From Phycisphaerales bacterium (lineage in GTDB: Bacteria; Planctomycetota; Phycisphaerae; Phycisphaerales; SM1A02): DNA of 64,000 nt. The notes under the pieces are model-generated. The model was not told where the DNA came from, made no database searches, and saw only the letters and a list, made by a program, of their open reading frames with translations. Shown here in pieces: positions 52,259 to 60,765 of the stretch (within the stretch, counting starts at the first letter, position 1; every line of letters starts with the position of its first letter). Both the position numbers and the translations under genes were made by a program. The stretch spans positions 350,107 through 414,106 of the forward strand of contig JAKVBX010000001.1 in the NCBI GenBank assembly GCA_022446795.1, in the 5' to 3' direction.

Positions 52259-53205
52259 GCATGAACCGACGGAACTTCCTGCAGGCGACGACCGCTGGCA
52301 CCGCGGCCGCCGCGTTGACACCAATGGCCCTCGGCACGCCGCGGCGAACGGCGGGAGCGGCCTTGTCCGCGGATACCCCCACCGGGTCGAACGCCTTCAC
52401 GCTCGACTACGCTCCCCACTTCGGGATGTTCAAGCACCACGCCGGTGATGACATGGTCGCTCAACTCGACTTCATGTCCGACGCGGGCTTCCGATCACTG
52501 GAAGACAATGGCATGCGGAGCCGATCCCCCGAGGATCAGAAGCGCATTGCCGATGCCCTGGAACGCCACGACATGCGGATGGGCGTCTTCGTGATGAACA
52601 TGGACTGCGCCTGGTATCCCAGCATCACGACCGGGAAGCCCGAGGAGATCGCCAAGTTCGTCCAGAACGCGAAGGACTCCGTCGAGGTCGCCAAGCGAAC
52701 CAATGCCAAGTGGATGACGGTCGTCCCGGGTGAAGTCGCCGAAGGTGTTCCGATGGAAACGCAGACGGCTCACGTGGTCGAAGCCCTCAAGCAGGCTTCG
52801 GCGGTGCTCGAACCCCATGGTCTCGTCATGGTCTGCGAACCACTGAACTGGCGAGACCACCGCGGGCAGTTCCTGCAGTACACGCCACAGTCGATCGAGA
52901 TCATGAAGGCGGTGGACAGCCCGTCATGTCTCATCCTCCAGGACCTGTACCACCAGCAGGCGACCGAGGGGAACCTGATCGATCACATGAACGCCGCCTG
53001 GGACTACATCCCGTACTTCCAGGTCGGGGACAACCCCGGTCGACGGGAACCCGGGACCGGCGAGATCAACTACGCCAACGTCTTCAAGCACATGCATGAG
53101 CGCGGCTATACCGGCATCGTCGGCATGGAGCACGGCAAGAGCATGGGCGGCAAGGAAGGCGAGATCAAGTTGATCGAAGCCTATCGCACCGTTGATCCCG
53201 CTTGA
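52255..53205 (+). CDS. Tat-exported hydroxypyruvate-isomerase-like TIM-barrel protein
   Basis: Protein of 316 residues. Tat signal NRRNFLQATTAGTAAAAL, then a barrel similar to hydroxypyruvate isomerase: LDYAPHFGMFKHHAG, VMVCEPLNWRDHRGQFLQYTPQ with the first catalytic Glu, LILQDLYHQQATEGNLI, and GIVGMEHGKSMGG with the second Glu. Metal ligands (Glu, Asp, Gln/His, Glu) are in place. True Hyi is cytoplasmic, so an exported sugar epimerase or lyase is more likely. ATGA overlap with the second oxidoreductase. It meets the MFS gene end to end, seven bases apart. Confidence 0.88.
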   Translation: MSMNRRNFLQATTAGTAAAALTPMALGTPRRTAGAALSADTPTGSNAFTLDYAPHFGMFKHHAGDDMVAQLDFMSDAGFRSLEDNGMRSRSPEDQKRIADALERHDMRMGVFVMNMDCAWYPSITTGKPEEIAKFVQNAKDSVEVAKRTNAKWMTVVPGEVAEGVPMETQTAHVVEALKQASAVLEPHGLVMVCEPLNWRDHRGQFLQYTPQSIEIMKAVDSPSCLILQDLYHQQATEGNLIDHMNAAWDYIPYFQVGDNPGRREPGTGEINYANVFKHMHERGYTGIVGMEHGKSMGGKEGEIKLIEAYRTVDPA

Positions 53206-53211
53206 CCGTGA

Positions 53212-54576
53212 TCATCTGATGGCCTTCTTGCCACCCGGATAGAAGGCCAGCAGCAGCAGCAGGCTTCCGATCGCCATGAACATCGGAACCGAGAACAGCC
53301 TGGTGTAATCCATGTTGCCATCCACGGTCGCCCATTCACCGACGAGCATCGTCGAGAACAGGCTGCCCACGACCACGCCGACGCCCACGATGACCAGGTT
53401 GAAGAGATTCTGGGCCGTGGCTTTCACGTCACCCGAGCACTCCTCGTCCACGATCATGAAGGCCACGAAGATGAAGCAGCCGAAACAGAGGCCATGCAGG
53501 CTGATGCCGGTAATGAGGGTCACCATGTCGGGAATACCGATCGCGGCGTTCAACCACCCCACCTGGGAGAAGAGCAACATCCTCGCCGCGTAGGCAGACA
53601 AACCGATGATCAAGAGGGTCTTCCGCGACCACTTCGCGGCGATGAAGGGAATCAGGAACAGGACGATGATCTCCATCCCCTGGCCGATCGTCATGAGTCC
53701 ACCACCACCGACACCGAAGACGCTGTTGATGGCCTCCGTCCAGCCACCATCCTGGTTCTGGTAGCCCCGGAGGAAGGACGCCGTATAGATGAAGTAGAAC
53801 TGGTGGATCATGCTGATTGGCACCGCGATGAGAAACAGCGTGACCAGCGGCGCCGACCGTACCTCTTTCAGCGTCTCGGAGAAGGCGAACTTCTGCTTAC
53901 CGGCCTGTGGCGGTGTCCTGGGCAGCGTGAAGCAATAGAGCCCCATCAAGAGCCCCAGTCCAGCACTGATCCGGAAGGCGTTGACCATGCCGGCCGCTTG
54001 CGCCGTGGTGCGTTCCGTCTCCGTCGCATCGCCTCCCGGCGTGAAGTAGTGGTACAGCAGTTGCCCAACCCCGATGCCCACGGCAATCCAACCCAGTGTC
54101 CCCCAGAGTCGCACGCGACCAAAGTCACGATCACGATCCGGCATGTGGTGGAACGCCAGGGAGTTGGTCAATGCCAGGGTCGGCGAGTAGATCAACGAGT
54201 ACAGGATGGACAGCGAGAGGAACAACCAGAACCCCGTTCCTACTTCGCCGGCCACCTCCGAAGGCGTGTTCTGCACGGTCGACATGATCCAGACGACCAC
54301 GGCGCCCGCGATATGGCTCAGCCCGAGGTATCGCTCGGTATTGAACCACCGGTCAGCGATCTGACCCGCCAGGAACGGACCGAAGATCGCGCCAACACCA
54401 CCAGCGGTGAACATCCAGCCGATCTCGAACTCCTGGAACTGGCGGTCGACCTTGAGGTAGTCGTACAGGAAGGGCAACCAGGCGCCCCAGATCGCGAACT
54501 GCAGGAACATCATGAACGACAGGCGACTGCCCAGGCCAAAGCCCATTCGAGGTGTGGGAGCGGCAATGGTGGTCAT
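53212..54576 (-). CDS. MFS transporter, nucleoside/sugar:H+ symporter type (NupG-like)
   Basis: Twelve-helix transporter of 454 residues. Opens SRLSFMMFLQFAIWGAWLPFL, typical of the NupG/XapB-like family, with GWMFTAGGVGAIFGPFLAGQIADRWF as the first-half loop and DFGRVRLWGTLGWIAVGIGVG in helix 5. AGGAG lies eight bases before the ATG at 54576. It converges with the Tat sugar operon and may import its product, though nucleosides are also possible. Its promoter region is shared with the divergent permease and contains an 8-bp inverted repeat. Confidence 0.88.
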   Translation of the reverse strand: MTTIAAPTPRMGFGLGSRLSFMMFLQFAIWGAWLPFLYDYLKVDRQFQEFEIGWMFTAGGVGAIFGPFLAGQIADRWFNTERYLGLSHIAGAVVVWIMSTVQNTPSEVAGEVGTGFWLFLSLSILYSLIYSPTLALTNSLAFHHMPDRDRDFGRVRLWGTLGWIAVGIGVGQLLYHYFTPGGDATETERTTAQAAGMVNAFRISAGLGLLMGLYCFTLPRTPPQAGKQKFAFSETLKEVRSAPLVTLFLIAVPISMIHQFYFIYTASFLRGYQNQDGGWTEAINSVFGVGGGGLMTIGQGMEIIVLFLIPFIAAKWSRKTLLIIGLSAYAARMLLFSQVGWLNAAIGIPDMVTLITGISLHGLCFGCFIFVAFMIVDEECSGDVKATAQNLFNLVIVGVGVVVGSLFSTMLVGEWATVDGNMDYTRLFSVPMFMAIGSLLLLLAFYPGGKKAIR

Positions 54577-54613
54577 GTCTGGTTCTCCTGCAGGGGACTG
54601 GTATGGCCATGAC

Positions 54614-54649
54614 TGTAGCAGGCGATTCCCCGCAAGGTCCGCTGCTACA
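54614..54649. repeat. Inverted repeat in the MFS/permease divergent promoter
   Basis: TGTAGCAG (54614-54621) and CTGCTACA (54642-54649), perfect. Each arm overlaps a -10-like box: TACAGT (minus, 54612-54617) for the MFS gene and TACACT (plus, 54646-54651) for the permease, the latter nine bases before its ATG. Confidence 0.5.
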
Positions 54650-54660
54650 CTTCGATCCCT

Positions 54661-56271
54661 ATGGCTGACCACCGTCGCCACCTCGGGCTCATCGGGATGC
54701 TTTTCGCCTCCATCGGCGGCATCCTCGGTTCCGGTTGGCTGTTCGGGCCACTCTACGCCGTCCAACTCGCCGGTCCCGCGGCCCTGGTTGCCTGGCTCAT
54801 CGGTGGCGCTGCCGTACTGGTGGTGGCCCTGACCTACGCTGAACTGGCCGCCTCGCTTCCCGTCAACGGCGGCATCACCCGGCACGCACTGATTGCCTAC
54901 GGCCGAACGACCGGCTTCCTGGCCTCGCTGACCTCGTGGCTGACCTTCACCGTCATCGTGGCCGCCGAGGTCCAGGCGGTCATGCAGTACGCCACGATCT
55001 ACTGGCCATCATTGACGGACCAGGCCTCGGATGGAACGCACCCGTTGACCCTGCTGGGGTTCGGCGTGGCGGCAGGACTCTGGGTGATCTTCAGCATCAT
55101 CACGTGGGTCGGTATCCGGCTCTTTGCGCATGTCAACGGCATCCTGACCTGGATCAAGGTGGGACTGATCCTCGTCGTCACGATCGCCCTGTACGTTCTC
55201 GCCTTCGAGTGGACGCTGTTCGATGACGTGAAGGAAGGCGGCTTTGCGCCCGATGGCTGGAACGGCATCTTCCGTGCCCTGGCCTACGGGGGCGTGATCT
55301 ACGCGTTCACCGGCTTCCAGCATGCGGCCGTGGCCGCCGGCGAGTCCCGCAACCCCAAGCGTGACATTCCCATCGCCGTGATCGGATCCATCGTGATCTG
55401 CACCGTGCTGTACCTGGCGATCCAGGTGGCCTTCATCGGCGCCATGCGTGAACAGGAGATGCCCCACGGCTGGGCTCACCTGCAGTTCAAGGGACAGGTC
55501 GGCCCCATCGCCGGACTGGCCATGACACTCGGCGTCACCTGGCTGTTCATCGTGGTCTTCGCCGGTGCGATTGCCTCTCCACTGGGCGCCGGACTGATCA
55601 ACCTCGGGTCCAGCATGCGCATCGTCCATGGCATGAGCCACGACCGGTACCTGCCGCGGCGACTCGGTCGGGTCGGCCGCTTCCACACCCCCGGGCTCGT
55701 GCTGATCCTGTCCTTCCCCATCGGCCTGTTCCTGTTCCTTCCATTCCCGGGCTGGCAGGATCTCGTCGCCTTCCTGGCCTCGGTCGTGGTGGTCGGCTAT
55801 GCCCTGGGCCCCCTGTGTGTCCTGGCCCTTCGTCGCCAGATGCCGGACCTGGAACGACCGTTCCGCCTGCCCATCGCCCACCTGGTCTGTCCGCTGGCCT
55901 TCATCATCTGCGGACTGCTGATCTACTGGTCCGGCTGGACCATCGTCTGGAAACTCGGCGTCGTGCTGGGTGGCTGCACCCTGCTGTTCACCGCGGCGAA
56001 GATCCCGCAGAAGCAGGGCATCGACATCGTGGCATCGCTGTGGATCTGGCCATTCCTCGGGGGGTTGGTCATGCTGACCTGGCTGGGCGGCCATGGTGGA
56101 GCCGAGGTGATCCCCTTCGGTTGGGACATCCTCTGCGTGGCCGGATGGTCGCTGGTCAGTTACGCCATGGCCCGTCCTCTGGCAATCTCGCCGGAGAAGG
56201 CCCGTGGCTACCTGGAGGACATCCACGCCGCCAAGGTAGAGGATGCGGAAATCGCCGATTTCGGCGGCTAG
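54661..56271 (+). CDS. APC-superfamily amino-acid permease
   Basis: Permease of 536 residues with 12 or more membrane helices. Helix 1 has the unwound Gly motif ASIGGILGSGWLFGPLYA that binds the amino-acid backbone. Helix 6 contains GGVIYAFTGFQHAAVAAGESRNPKRDIP. The loop FGPLYAVQLAGPAALVAWLIGG is typical. A C-terminal soluble tail of about 40 residues follows. Substrate unknown; the downstream threonine aldolase suggests threonine or glycine, but that gene has its own promoter. No ribosome site: a -10 box lies nine bases before the ATG. Confidence 0.9.
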   Translation: MADHRRHLGLIGMLFASIGGILGSGWLFGPLYAVQLAGPAALVAWLIGGAAVLVVALTYAELAASLPVNGGITRHALIAYGRTTGFLASLTSWLTFTVIVAAEVQAVMQYATIYWPSLTDQASDGTHPLTLLGFGVAAGLWVIFSIITWVGIRLFAHVNGILTWIKVGLILVVTIALYVLAFEWTLFDDVKEGGFAPDGWNGIFRALAYGGVIYAFTGFQHAAVAAGESRNPKRDIPIAVIGSIVICTVLYLAIQVAFIGAMREQEMPHGWAHLQFKGQVGPIAGLAMTLGVTWLFIVVFAGAIASPLGAGLINLGSSMRIVHGMSHDRYLPRRLGRVGRFHTPGLVLILSFPIGLFLFLPFPGWQDLVAFLASVVVVGYALGPLCVLALRRQMPDLERPFRLPIAHLVCPLAFIICGLLIYWSGWTIVWKLGVVLGGCTLLFTAAKIPQKQGIDIVASLWIWPFLGGLVMLTWLGGHGGAEVIPFGWDILCVAGWSLVSYAMARPLAISPEKARGYLEDIHAAKVEDAEIADFGG

Positions 56272-56344
56272 AACGCTGGTCCGAATCAAAAAACCACATT
56301 CTCCGCTCCACCTGTGAGATCCCGGCCCGGCCAACGCAGTTCAG

Positions 56345-56455
56345 GGTGAAGGCGGTTCATTTCACCTTCACCCTCCTCTTCTCACGCACACACGACTCAT
56401 CCCCCTTGCGCGAGGTTGGCCCCCCGGGACGTTCCCGAGGGGTCAACCTTTTTTT
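56345..56455 (+). ncRNA. Candidate 3'-UTR-derived or free-standing small RNA
   Basis: After the permease stop: a 9-bp hairpin (56345-56353 with 56366-56374), a mostly unpaired pyrimidine-rich stretch (56375-56413), then a strong terminator with T7. This is the same layout as the candidate at 42840-42935. No separate promoter was found, so it may be processed from the permease mRNA. Confidence 0.3.
56414..56455 (+). terminator. Intrinsic terminator of the permease transcript
   Basis: Stem GGTTGGCCCC/GGGGTCAACC (one G-U) extended by CGGG/CCCG across a mismatch, five-base loop, seven Ts at 56449-56455. About 140 bases after the permease stop. Confidence 0.88.
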
Positions 56456-56507
56456 GGCCCCCTCGCGGTTCCCGACCGTGTGGCCCAGTTCGACACAGGC
56501 GGGCACT

Positions 56508-56513
56508 TATCAT
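56508..56513 (+). promoter_or_regulatory. -10 box of the threonine aldolase gene (leaderless configuration)
   Basis: TATCAT ends six bases before the ATG at 56520. No consensus -35 seen. Confidence 0.5.
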
Positions 56514-56519
56514 GGGGCG

Positions 56520-57566
56520 ATGGCTGACACCACCGTTGATCTCCGGAGCGATACCGTCACGCAGCCGACTCCCGCGATGCGAGAGGCCATGATGGCTGCG
56601 CCGCTGGGTGATGATGTTCTCGGTGATGACCCCACGGTGATCGAACTGCAGAACGCCTGTGCGGACCTGTTCGGCAAGGACGCCGCCTGCTTCGTGCCCT
56701 CCGGTTCCATGGCCAACCAGGCCGCGATCCGGGTCCAGACCGTCCCGGGCGACGAGATCCTCGCTCACGAGTACAGCCACATCTACCAGTACGAGTCGGG
56801 CGGGCCAGCAGCCATTTCCGGCTGCACGTTTGCCTTCTTCCGCGGGGACCGCGGCATGTTCACCGCCGAAGAGGTCGATGCGGCCATTCGGCCTGATGAT
56901 CATCACTTCCCGCGATCGCGGTTGTTGGTCGTCGAGAACACCCACAACAAGGGCGGCGGCGCCGTCTGGCCCATCGAGCAACTCGAAGCCGTGACCACGG
57001 CCGCTCGAGGACATGGCCTGAAATGTCATCTTGACGGGGCCCGGCTGTGGAATGCCTGTGCCGCCAGCGGTATCGAGCCGGCCCAGTGGGCCAGTCACTT
57101 CGACACCGTGTCCGCCTGCTTCTCCAAGGGACTGGGCGCCCCGGCCGGATCCATCGTCGTTGGCGATCACGAGACCATCCGGCACGTCCACCGAATCCGG
57201 AAGATGCTCGGCGGTGCCATGCGACAGTCAGGCTTCCTGGCTGCGGCGGCGCTGCATGGCATCAACCACCACCGCGATCGACTGACCGAAGACCACGAGC
57301 GAGCCCGGCGGCTGGCCGAGGGCATCGCCGAGTGCCCGGGCGCCTCGCTGGATGTCTCCAGCGTCGAGACCAACATCGTCTACTTCGATGTCCCAGGGCG
57401 AGTAGCCGCAGACGTCCAATCCGAGTTGGACGCCATGGGTGTTCGAATGCTCTGGACGGGTCCCTCACGCATGCGAGCAGTCGTAAGCCTGGCCGTGGAT
57501 GACGCGGGAATCGATCAGGCCATCGAGGCCCTGCACGCTTGCCTCGGTGCCGCGGCCCCGGCCTGA
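56520..57566 (+). CDS. Low-specificity L-threonine aldolase
   Basis: PLP enzyme of 348 residues cleaving threonine or allo-threonine to glycine and acetaldehyde. VDLRSDTVTQPTPAMREAM and PLGDDVLGDDPTVIELQ form the family's start, FVPSGSMANQAAI the cofactor phosphate cup, LHLDGARLWNA-like CHLDGARLWNAC the Asp pair, and ACFSKGLGAPAGS the PLP lysine. Length and motifs match LtaE. The start is fixed by a -10 box six bases upstream. One base separates its stop from the ppa -10 box. Confidence 0.95.
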   Translation: MADTTVDLRSDTVTQPTPAMREAMMAAPLGDDVLGDDPTVIELQNACADLFGKDAACFVPSGSMANQAAIRVQTVPGDEILAHEYSHIYQYESGGPAAISGCTFAFFRGDRGMFTAEEVDAAIRPDDHHFPRSRLLVVENTHNKGGGAVWPIEQLEAVTTAARGHGLKCHLDGARLWNACAASGIEPAQWASHFDTVSACFSKGLGAPAGSIVVGDHETIRHVHRIRKMLGGAMRQSGFLAAAALHGINHHRDRLTEDHERARRLAEGIAECPGASLDVSSVETNIVYFDVPGRVAADVQSELDAMGVRMLWTGPSRMRAVVSLAVDDAGIDQAIEALHACLGAAAPA

Positions 57567-57572
57567 TAGGAT
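57567..57572 (+). promoter_or_regulatory. -10 box of ppa (leaderless configuration)
   Basis: TAGGAT directly follows the threonine aldolase stop and ends seven bases before the ppa ATG at 57580. No consensus -35. Confidence 0.45.
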
Positions 57573-57579
57573 CCCACCC

Positions 57580-58110
57580 ATGACCGTGAACTACCTGGAA
57601 CTGCCTGTCGGTCCCGAACCACCCACCGTGGTCAATGCCGTCATCGAGATCGCGGCTGGCAGCTCGAACAAGTACGAATACGACAAGACGCTGAACGTCT
57701 TCAAGCTCGATCGCACGCTCTACAGCCCGGTGCACTATCCCGGGGCCTACGGGTTCATTCCCCAGACCCATGCCGAGGATGATGACCCCCTCGACATCCT
57801 GGTCCTGCTGGAAGGCCCCACCTATCCCGGGACGCTGGTCGAAGTCCGACCCGTCGGGGTCCTGGAAATGCGGGATGAAAAGGGACTGGATCACAAGGTG
57901 CTGGGCGTCCCAGTGACCGATCCACGCAAGGCGGAGATCATGGGACTCCAGGATGTCCCCCGCCATGTCCTGAAGGAAGTCGATTACTTCTTCCACATCT
58001 ACAAGGACCTGGAAGGCAAGTTCGCCGACACCTATGGCTGGCTGGACCGCATGGAGGCGTACCGGATCATCGAGGACTGCGTCTCGCGCTACCACGAACG
58101 CCAGGCCTGA
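57580..58110 (+). CDS. ppa: Inorganic pyrophosphatase, family I
   Basis: Soluble enzyme of 176 residues hydrolysing PPi to two phosphates. Active-site segments are SSNKYEYDKTLNVFKLDR, HYPGAYGFIPQTHAEDDDPLDILVL (split here: GFIPQT and DDDPLDIL), and VLGVPVTDPR. The usual EYxxYKxxE end is replaced by DYFFHIYKDLEGK. Length suits bacterial family I. ATG 57580 is chosen over upstream in-frame codons because the protein starts there in the family and a -10 box lies seven bases ahead. It ends flush with the converging arfB. Confidence 0.95.
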   Translation: MTVNYLELPVGPEPPTVVNAVIEIAAGSSNKYEYDKTLNVFKLDRTLYSPVHYPGAYGFIPQTHAEDDDPLDILVLLEGPTYPGTLVEVRPVGVLEMRDEKGLDHKVLGVPVTDPRKAEIMGLQDVPRHVLKEVDYFFHIYKDLEGKFADTYGWLDRMEAYRIIEDCVSRYHERQA

Positions 58111-58548
58111 TCAGCCGTCCTTCCAGTCGCCCCCACGACCCTTCTTCAGATCACCACGTCGACGCTTGCCATCCAGTCGCCGGCGCTTGCTGGCCCGCGT
58201 CGCCTTGGTCGGCACTCGCTTGCGCTGCGTGGCCAGGGCGTCACGCAGCAACTGCGAGAATCGATCGCGAACCAGCTCTCGATTGCTCGCCTGGGAGCGG
58301 GCTTCCTCGCAGGACACCCGGAGCACGCCCTCCTTGTTGATGCGAGAGGCCAACCGCTCACGAATCCGATCACGCTGCTCGGGAGACAGCACGCTGGACG
58401 ACTCGATGTCGAAACAGAGCGTCACCCGGGTTTCGACCTTGTTGACGTGCTGACCACCTGGACCCGACGCCCGGGAGAACTCCACCTGCACCTCCTCGGC
58501 CGGAATGCACAGGCTCGGCGTGACTTCGATATCTGCTGAACTGGACAC
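58111..58548 (-). CDS. arfB: Peptidyl-tRNA hydrolase ArfB (stalled-ribosome rescue)
   Basis: Class I release-factor-like protein of 145 residues. GGQ motif in SRASGPGGQHVNKVETRV at about 27-45, a helical middle, and a basic C-terminal tail (KRRRLDGKRRRGDLKKGRGG) that in ArfB enters the empty mRNA channel. No codon-recognition domain, so it hydrolyses peptidyl-tRNA on stalled ribosomes. GTG at 58548 gives the family's usual length, though no ribosome site precedes it. Convergent with ppa and divergent from the sigma-like gene. Confidence 0.93.
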   Translation of the reverse strand: MSSSADIEVTPSLCIPAEEVQVEFSRASGPGGQHVNKVETRVTLCFDIESSSVLSPEQRDRIRERLASRINKEGVLRVSCEEARSQASNRELVRDRFSQLLRDALATQRKRVPTKATRASKRRRLDGKRRRGDLKKGRGGDWKDG

Positions 58549-58660
58549 GATGAAGAGGAGAAAAACCGATTGGAGAGGGGTACGGACAGGCTTGAAACGC
58601 CGCCCCGACGGACACTGCTTGTTCCCGGGGCAATCAGAGCCTACCGTGGACCAACGGAGC

Positions 58661-59356
58661 ATGGCCATGGCCAAGACCGGACATCGAAAAGAAGCCTTTC
58701 CCGCCACCCAGATGACCTGGATCAACGAGCGTCTCGACGCCGGCGACCAGGGCCGTCGCGAGGTGGCCACCCACCTCATGGATGTGTATGCCGAGCCGCT
58801 CCGGATCTACCTGCTGGGCTCCAGTTTCCGCAATGCCGGGGAACCGGAGGAGCTCATCAACGGCTTCTTCGCCAACCGGCTGTCCCGCGATGACTACCTG
58901 GAGGGCTGGCGAGCGAGCGACAAGCGGCTCCGACGCTGGCTGATCAACGGCCTGATTTTCTACATCAAGGAGGAATTCAGGCGCCGGAAGAAGACCGGTA
59001 CCGCTATTTCCGACGAGATGGAGGCGGATCTGCAGGATCCAGCCGACCAGTATCGGGCCTTTGACCAGGCCTGGGCCGCGTCCATCGTCCGCCGCGCGAT
59101 GTCAGAGGCTGCTGAGGTTTGCAAGAAGGAGGGCCTGGAGGCTCATTGGGACATCTTCGTCCGGCATCACGTCCAGCAGCAGGCCTATGCGATCTGCTGC
59201 AAGGAACATGGTGTCGATGCTGCCCGGGCTGCGGTCATGGCCAGGACCGCCTCCTCGCGATTTCGCGAGGCGGTTCGCAGCCAGGTCGCCCTTGATGGCG
59301 CTGACGAGACCACGATCGATGAGGAACTCGCGGGGCTGAGGAGCTTGTTGCAATGA
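58661..59356 (+). CDS. ECF-like sigma factor (planctomycete type), diverged
   Basis: Protein of 231 residues. LMDVYAEPLRIYLLGSSF followed by EELINGFFANRLSRDDYLEGW and RLRRWLINGLIFYIKEEFRRRKK matches the region 2 pattern of planctomycete ECF factors ('QEFFARLLERD...RFRSFLLTAL'). The segment VQQQAYAICCKEHGVDAARAAV corresponds to region 4 helix-turn-helix. Several core positions differ, so the assignment is moderate. Start 58661 or 58667. ATGA-linked to the next two genes, so the targets or regulators may be those proteins. No recognisable anti-sigma factor. Confidence 0.7.
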   Translation: MAMAKTGHRKEAFPATQMTWINERLDAGDQGRREVATHLMDVYAEPLRIYLLGSSFRNAGEPEELINGFFANRLSRDDYLEGWRASDKRLRRWLINGLIFYIKEEFRRRKKTGTAISDEMEADLQDPADQYRAFDQAWAASIVRRAMSEAAEVCKKEGLEAHWDIFVRHHVQQQAYAICCKEHGVDAARAAVMARTASSRFREAVRSQVALDGADETTIDEELAGLRSLLQ

Positions 59357-59826
59357 TGACGACACAACCCCCACGACCCAAGCATGACACGCCAGAGCCG
59401 GGCGGGAACATGGACCACTCCACTGTTTCCCACCTGCTGGGTGTCGCCACCGGGCCCCCGGTTCGACCTGCCGATGCACTGGCCATGCGGATCGAAGGCG
59501 AGGATGGCCAGGCCTGGGCCATTCGAGCGCTGGCCAACCCACCGATCGAGGGCTTCGACAACAAGGATCTCCTGAAGCCCCCGGTCAATCTCGACATCCT
59601 GCGACAGTTGCACCGGCAGGGCAAGCGAATGTTCCATGATGCGAATGCCAATGACGATCAGCATGCGGGACTGCTGTGGTACCTGACGGCGATCGCCATC
59701 GCGATGGCGGATCATGATGAGGAACTCTCCAGCCAGCCTCGCCAGGAGGTCATCAACGCCGTCCTGGTGTTCGCCGACGCCATGCCCAACCCGTGGCGAG
59801 CCCGTCTTGAGCAGATCGACGGATGA
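59353..59826 (+). CDS. Hypothetical protein co-transcribed with the ECF-like sigma factor
   Basis: Protein of 157 residues that I do not recognise. Soluble, with a Pro-rich first 20 residues, then a helical body including RQLHRQGKRMFHDANANDD and LLWYLTAIAIAMADHDEEL. No signal peptide, no cysteine cluster. It overlaps the sigma gene (ATGATG on TGA) and the next gene (ATGA), so all three are made together. An anti-sigma role is possible on position alone. Confidence 0.6.
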   Translation: MMTTQPPRPKHDTPEPGGNMDHSTVSHLLGVATGPPVRPADALAMRIEGEDGQAWAIRALANPPIEGFDNKDLLKPPVNLDILRQLHRQGKRMFHDANANDDQHAGLLWYLTAIAIAMADHDEELSSQPRQEVINAVLVFADAMPNPWRARLEQIDG

Positions 59827-60740
59827 ATAGACGCCGCGGCCTCTCCATCGTCGCCATCGCCATCCTGCTCGGCGTCCTGGCTCCTGTCCTTCGCGGCGAA
59901 GACGCCGAGGCCGTACCACGTCCACTTGACCGGATCGCGGTCATCGGCGCCAGTGCCACGGCTGGATTCGGAGTCGTTCTTCGCTACAAGGGTGAGGAGT
60001 TCGACCGGATGATCCCAGTGGGCGCACCGGAAGTGCTGGCTGCAGTCATCACGGAACCGGAAGTCACGATGACGGGCGAAGGCAGCGGCCTGTTCTTCAT
60101 GTCGCCTTCCAGAAGAGGACATCACCAGGCAACGACGGCCGCGGCCACGGATCCCACGCTGGTGATGGGCCTGGACTTCCTGTTCTGGTACGGCTACGGC
60201 AATCGTGACGAGAAGGGCCAGGCGATTCCACCGGGACCACTTGGACACGACACAAGGCTGGCCCTGCTGGAAAAGGGACTCCAGGAACTGGACCGATTCA
60301 ACTGCCCGGTCGTGGTGGGCGACTACCCGGATGTCTCCAACGCCGTGGGCTACATGCTCTCCAGCGACCAGGTGCCGGCACCCGCCACCCTGGCGGCGCT
60401 CAATACTCGACTGAAGGAATGGGCCGCGTCACGGCCCAACGTCATCCTGGTCCCGATGTCCAGGCTGATTGCCAGCATGCGATCCGATGAAGCGTTCACC
60501 GCCGGTCGACAGCAGTGGCCCCAGGGTGTCAAGGCACAGTTCATGCAGATGGACAACCTGCACCCGACGCTGGACGGGCTGATCATCCTCATCCAGGAAG
60601 CGGCTGACCACGTGGCCCGACACGCCAGCGAGGTCAACGACACCTCGTTCGACTTCAGCCTCGAGTCGGTCCGAAAGCGGCTCTACGAAACGCATCGGCC
60701 GGCCGGGACCACGGCACGACCTCACGTCGAGCAGCCGTGA
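59823..60740 (+). CDS. Exported SGNH/GDSL-like hydrolase
   Basis: Protein of 305 residues with an N-terminal signal (RRGLSIVAIAILLGVLAPVLRG, cut near 25). Block I is RIAVIGASATAGFGV, with Ser in the nucleophile position of a degenerate GDSL motif. Block V is MDNLHPTLDGLIIL, giving the DxxH pair. Blocks with Gly and Asn are less clear (DPTLVMGLDFLFW; VVVGDYPDVSNAVGY). This suggests an esterase or acetyl-hydrolase of the envelope, maybe acting on polysaccharide. Third gene of the ECF-like operon. Confidence 0.68.
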   Translation: MNRRRGLSIVAIAILLGVLAPVLRGEDAEAVPRPLDRIAVIGASATAGFGVVLRYKGEEFDRMIPVGAPEVLAAVITEPEVTMTGEGSGLFFMSPSRRGHHQATTAAATDPTLVMGLDFLFWYGYGNRDEKGQAIPPGPLGHDTRLALLEKGLQELDRFNCPVVVGDYPDVSNAVGYMLSSDQVPAPATLAALNTRLKEWAASRPNVILVPMSRLIASMRSDEAFTAGRQQWPQGVKAQFMQMDNLHPTLDGLIILIQEAADHVARHASEVNDTSFDFSLESVRKRLYETHRPAGTTARPHVEQP

Positions 60741-60765
60741 CGGCACCGGCCCACTCACCTATCAT
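60737..60765 (+). promoter_or_regulatory. Promoter of the VTT-domain gene (leaderless configuration)
   Basis: GTGACG (-35, 60737-60742), 17-base spacer, TATCAT (-10, 60760-60765), six bases before the ATG at 60772. The best-defined of the leaderless promoters. Confidence 0.6.
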
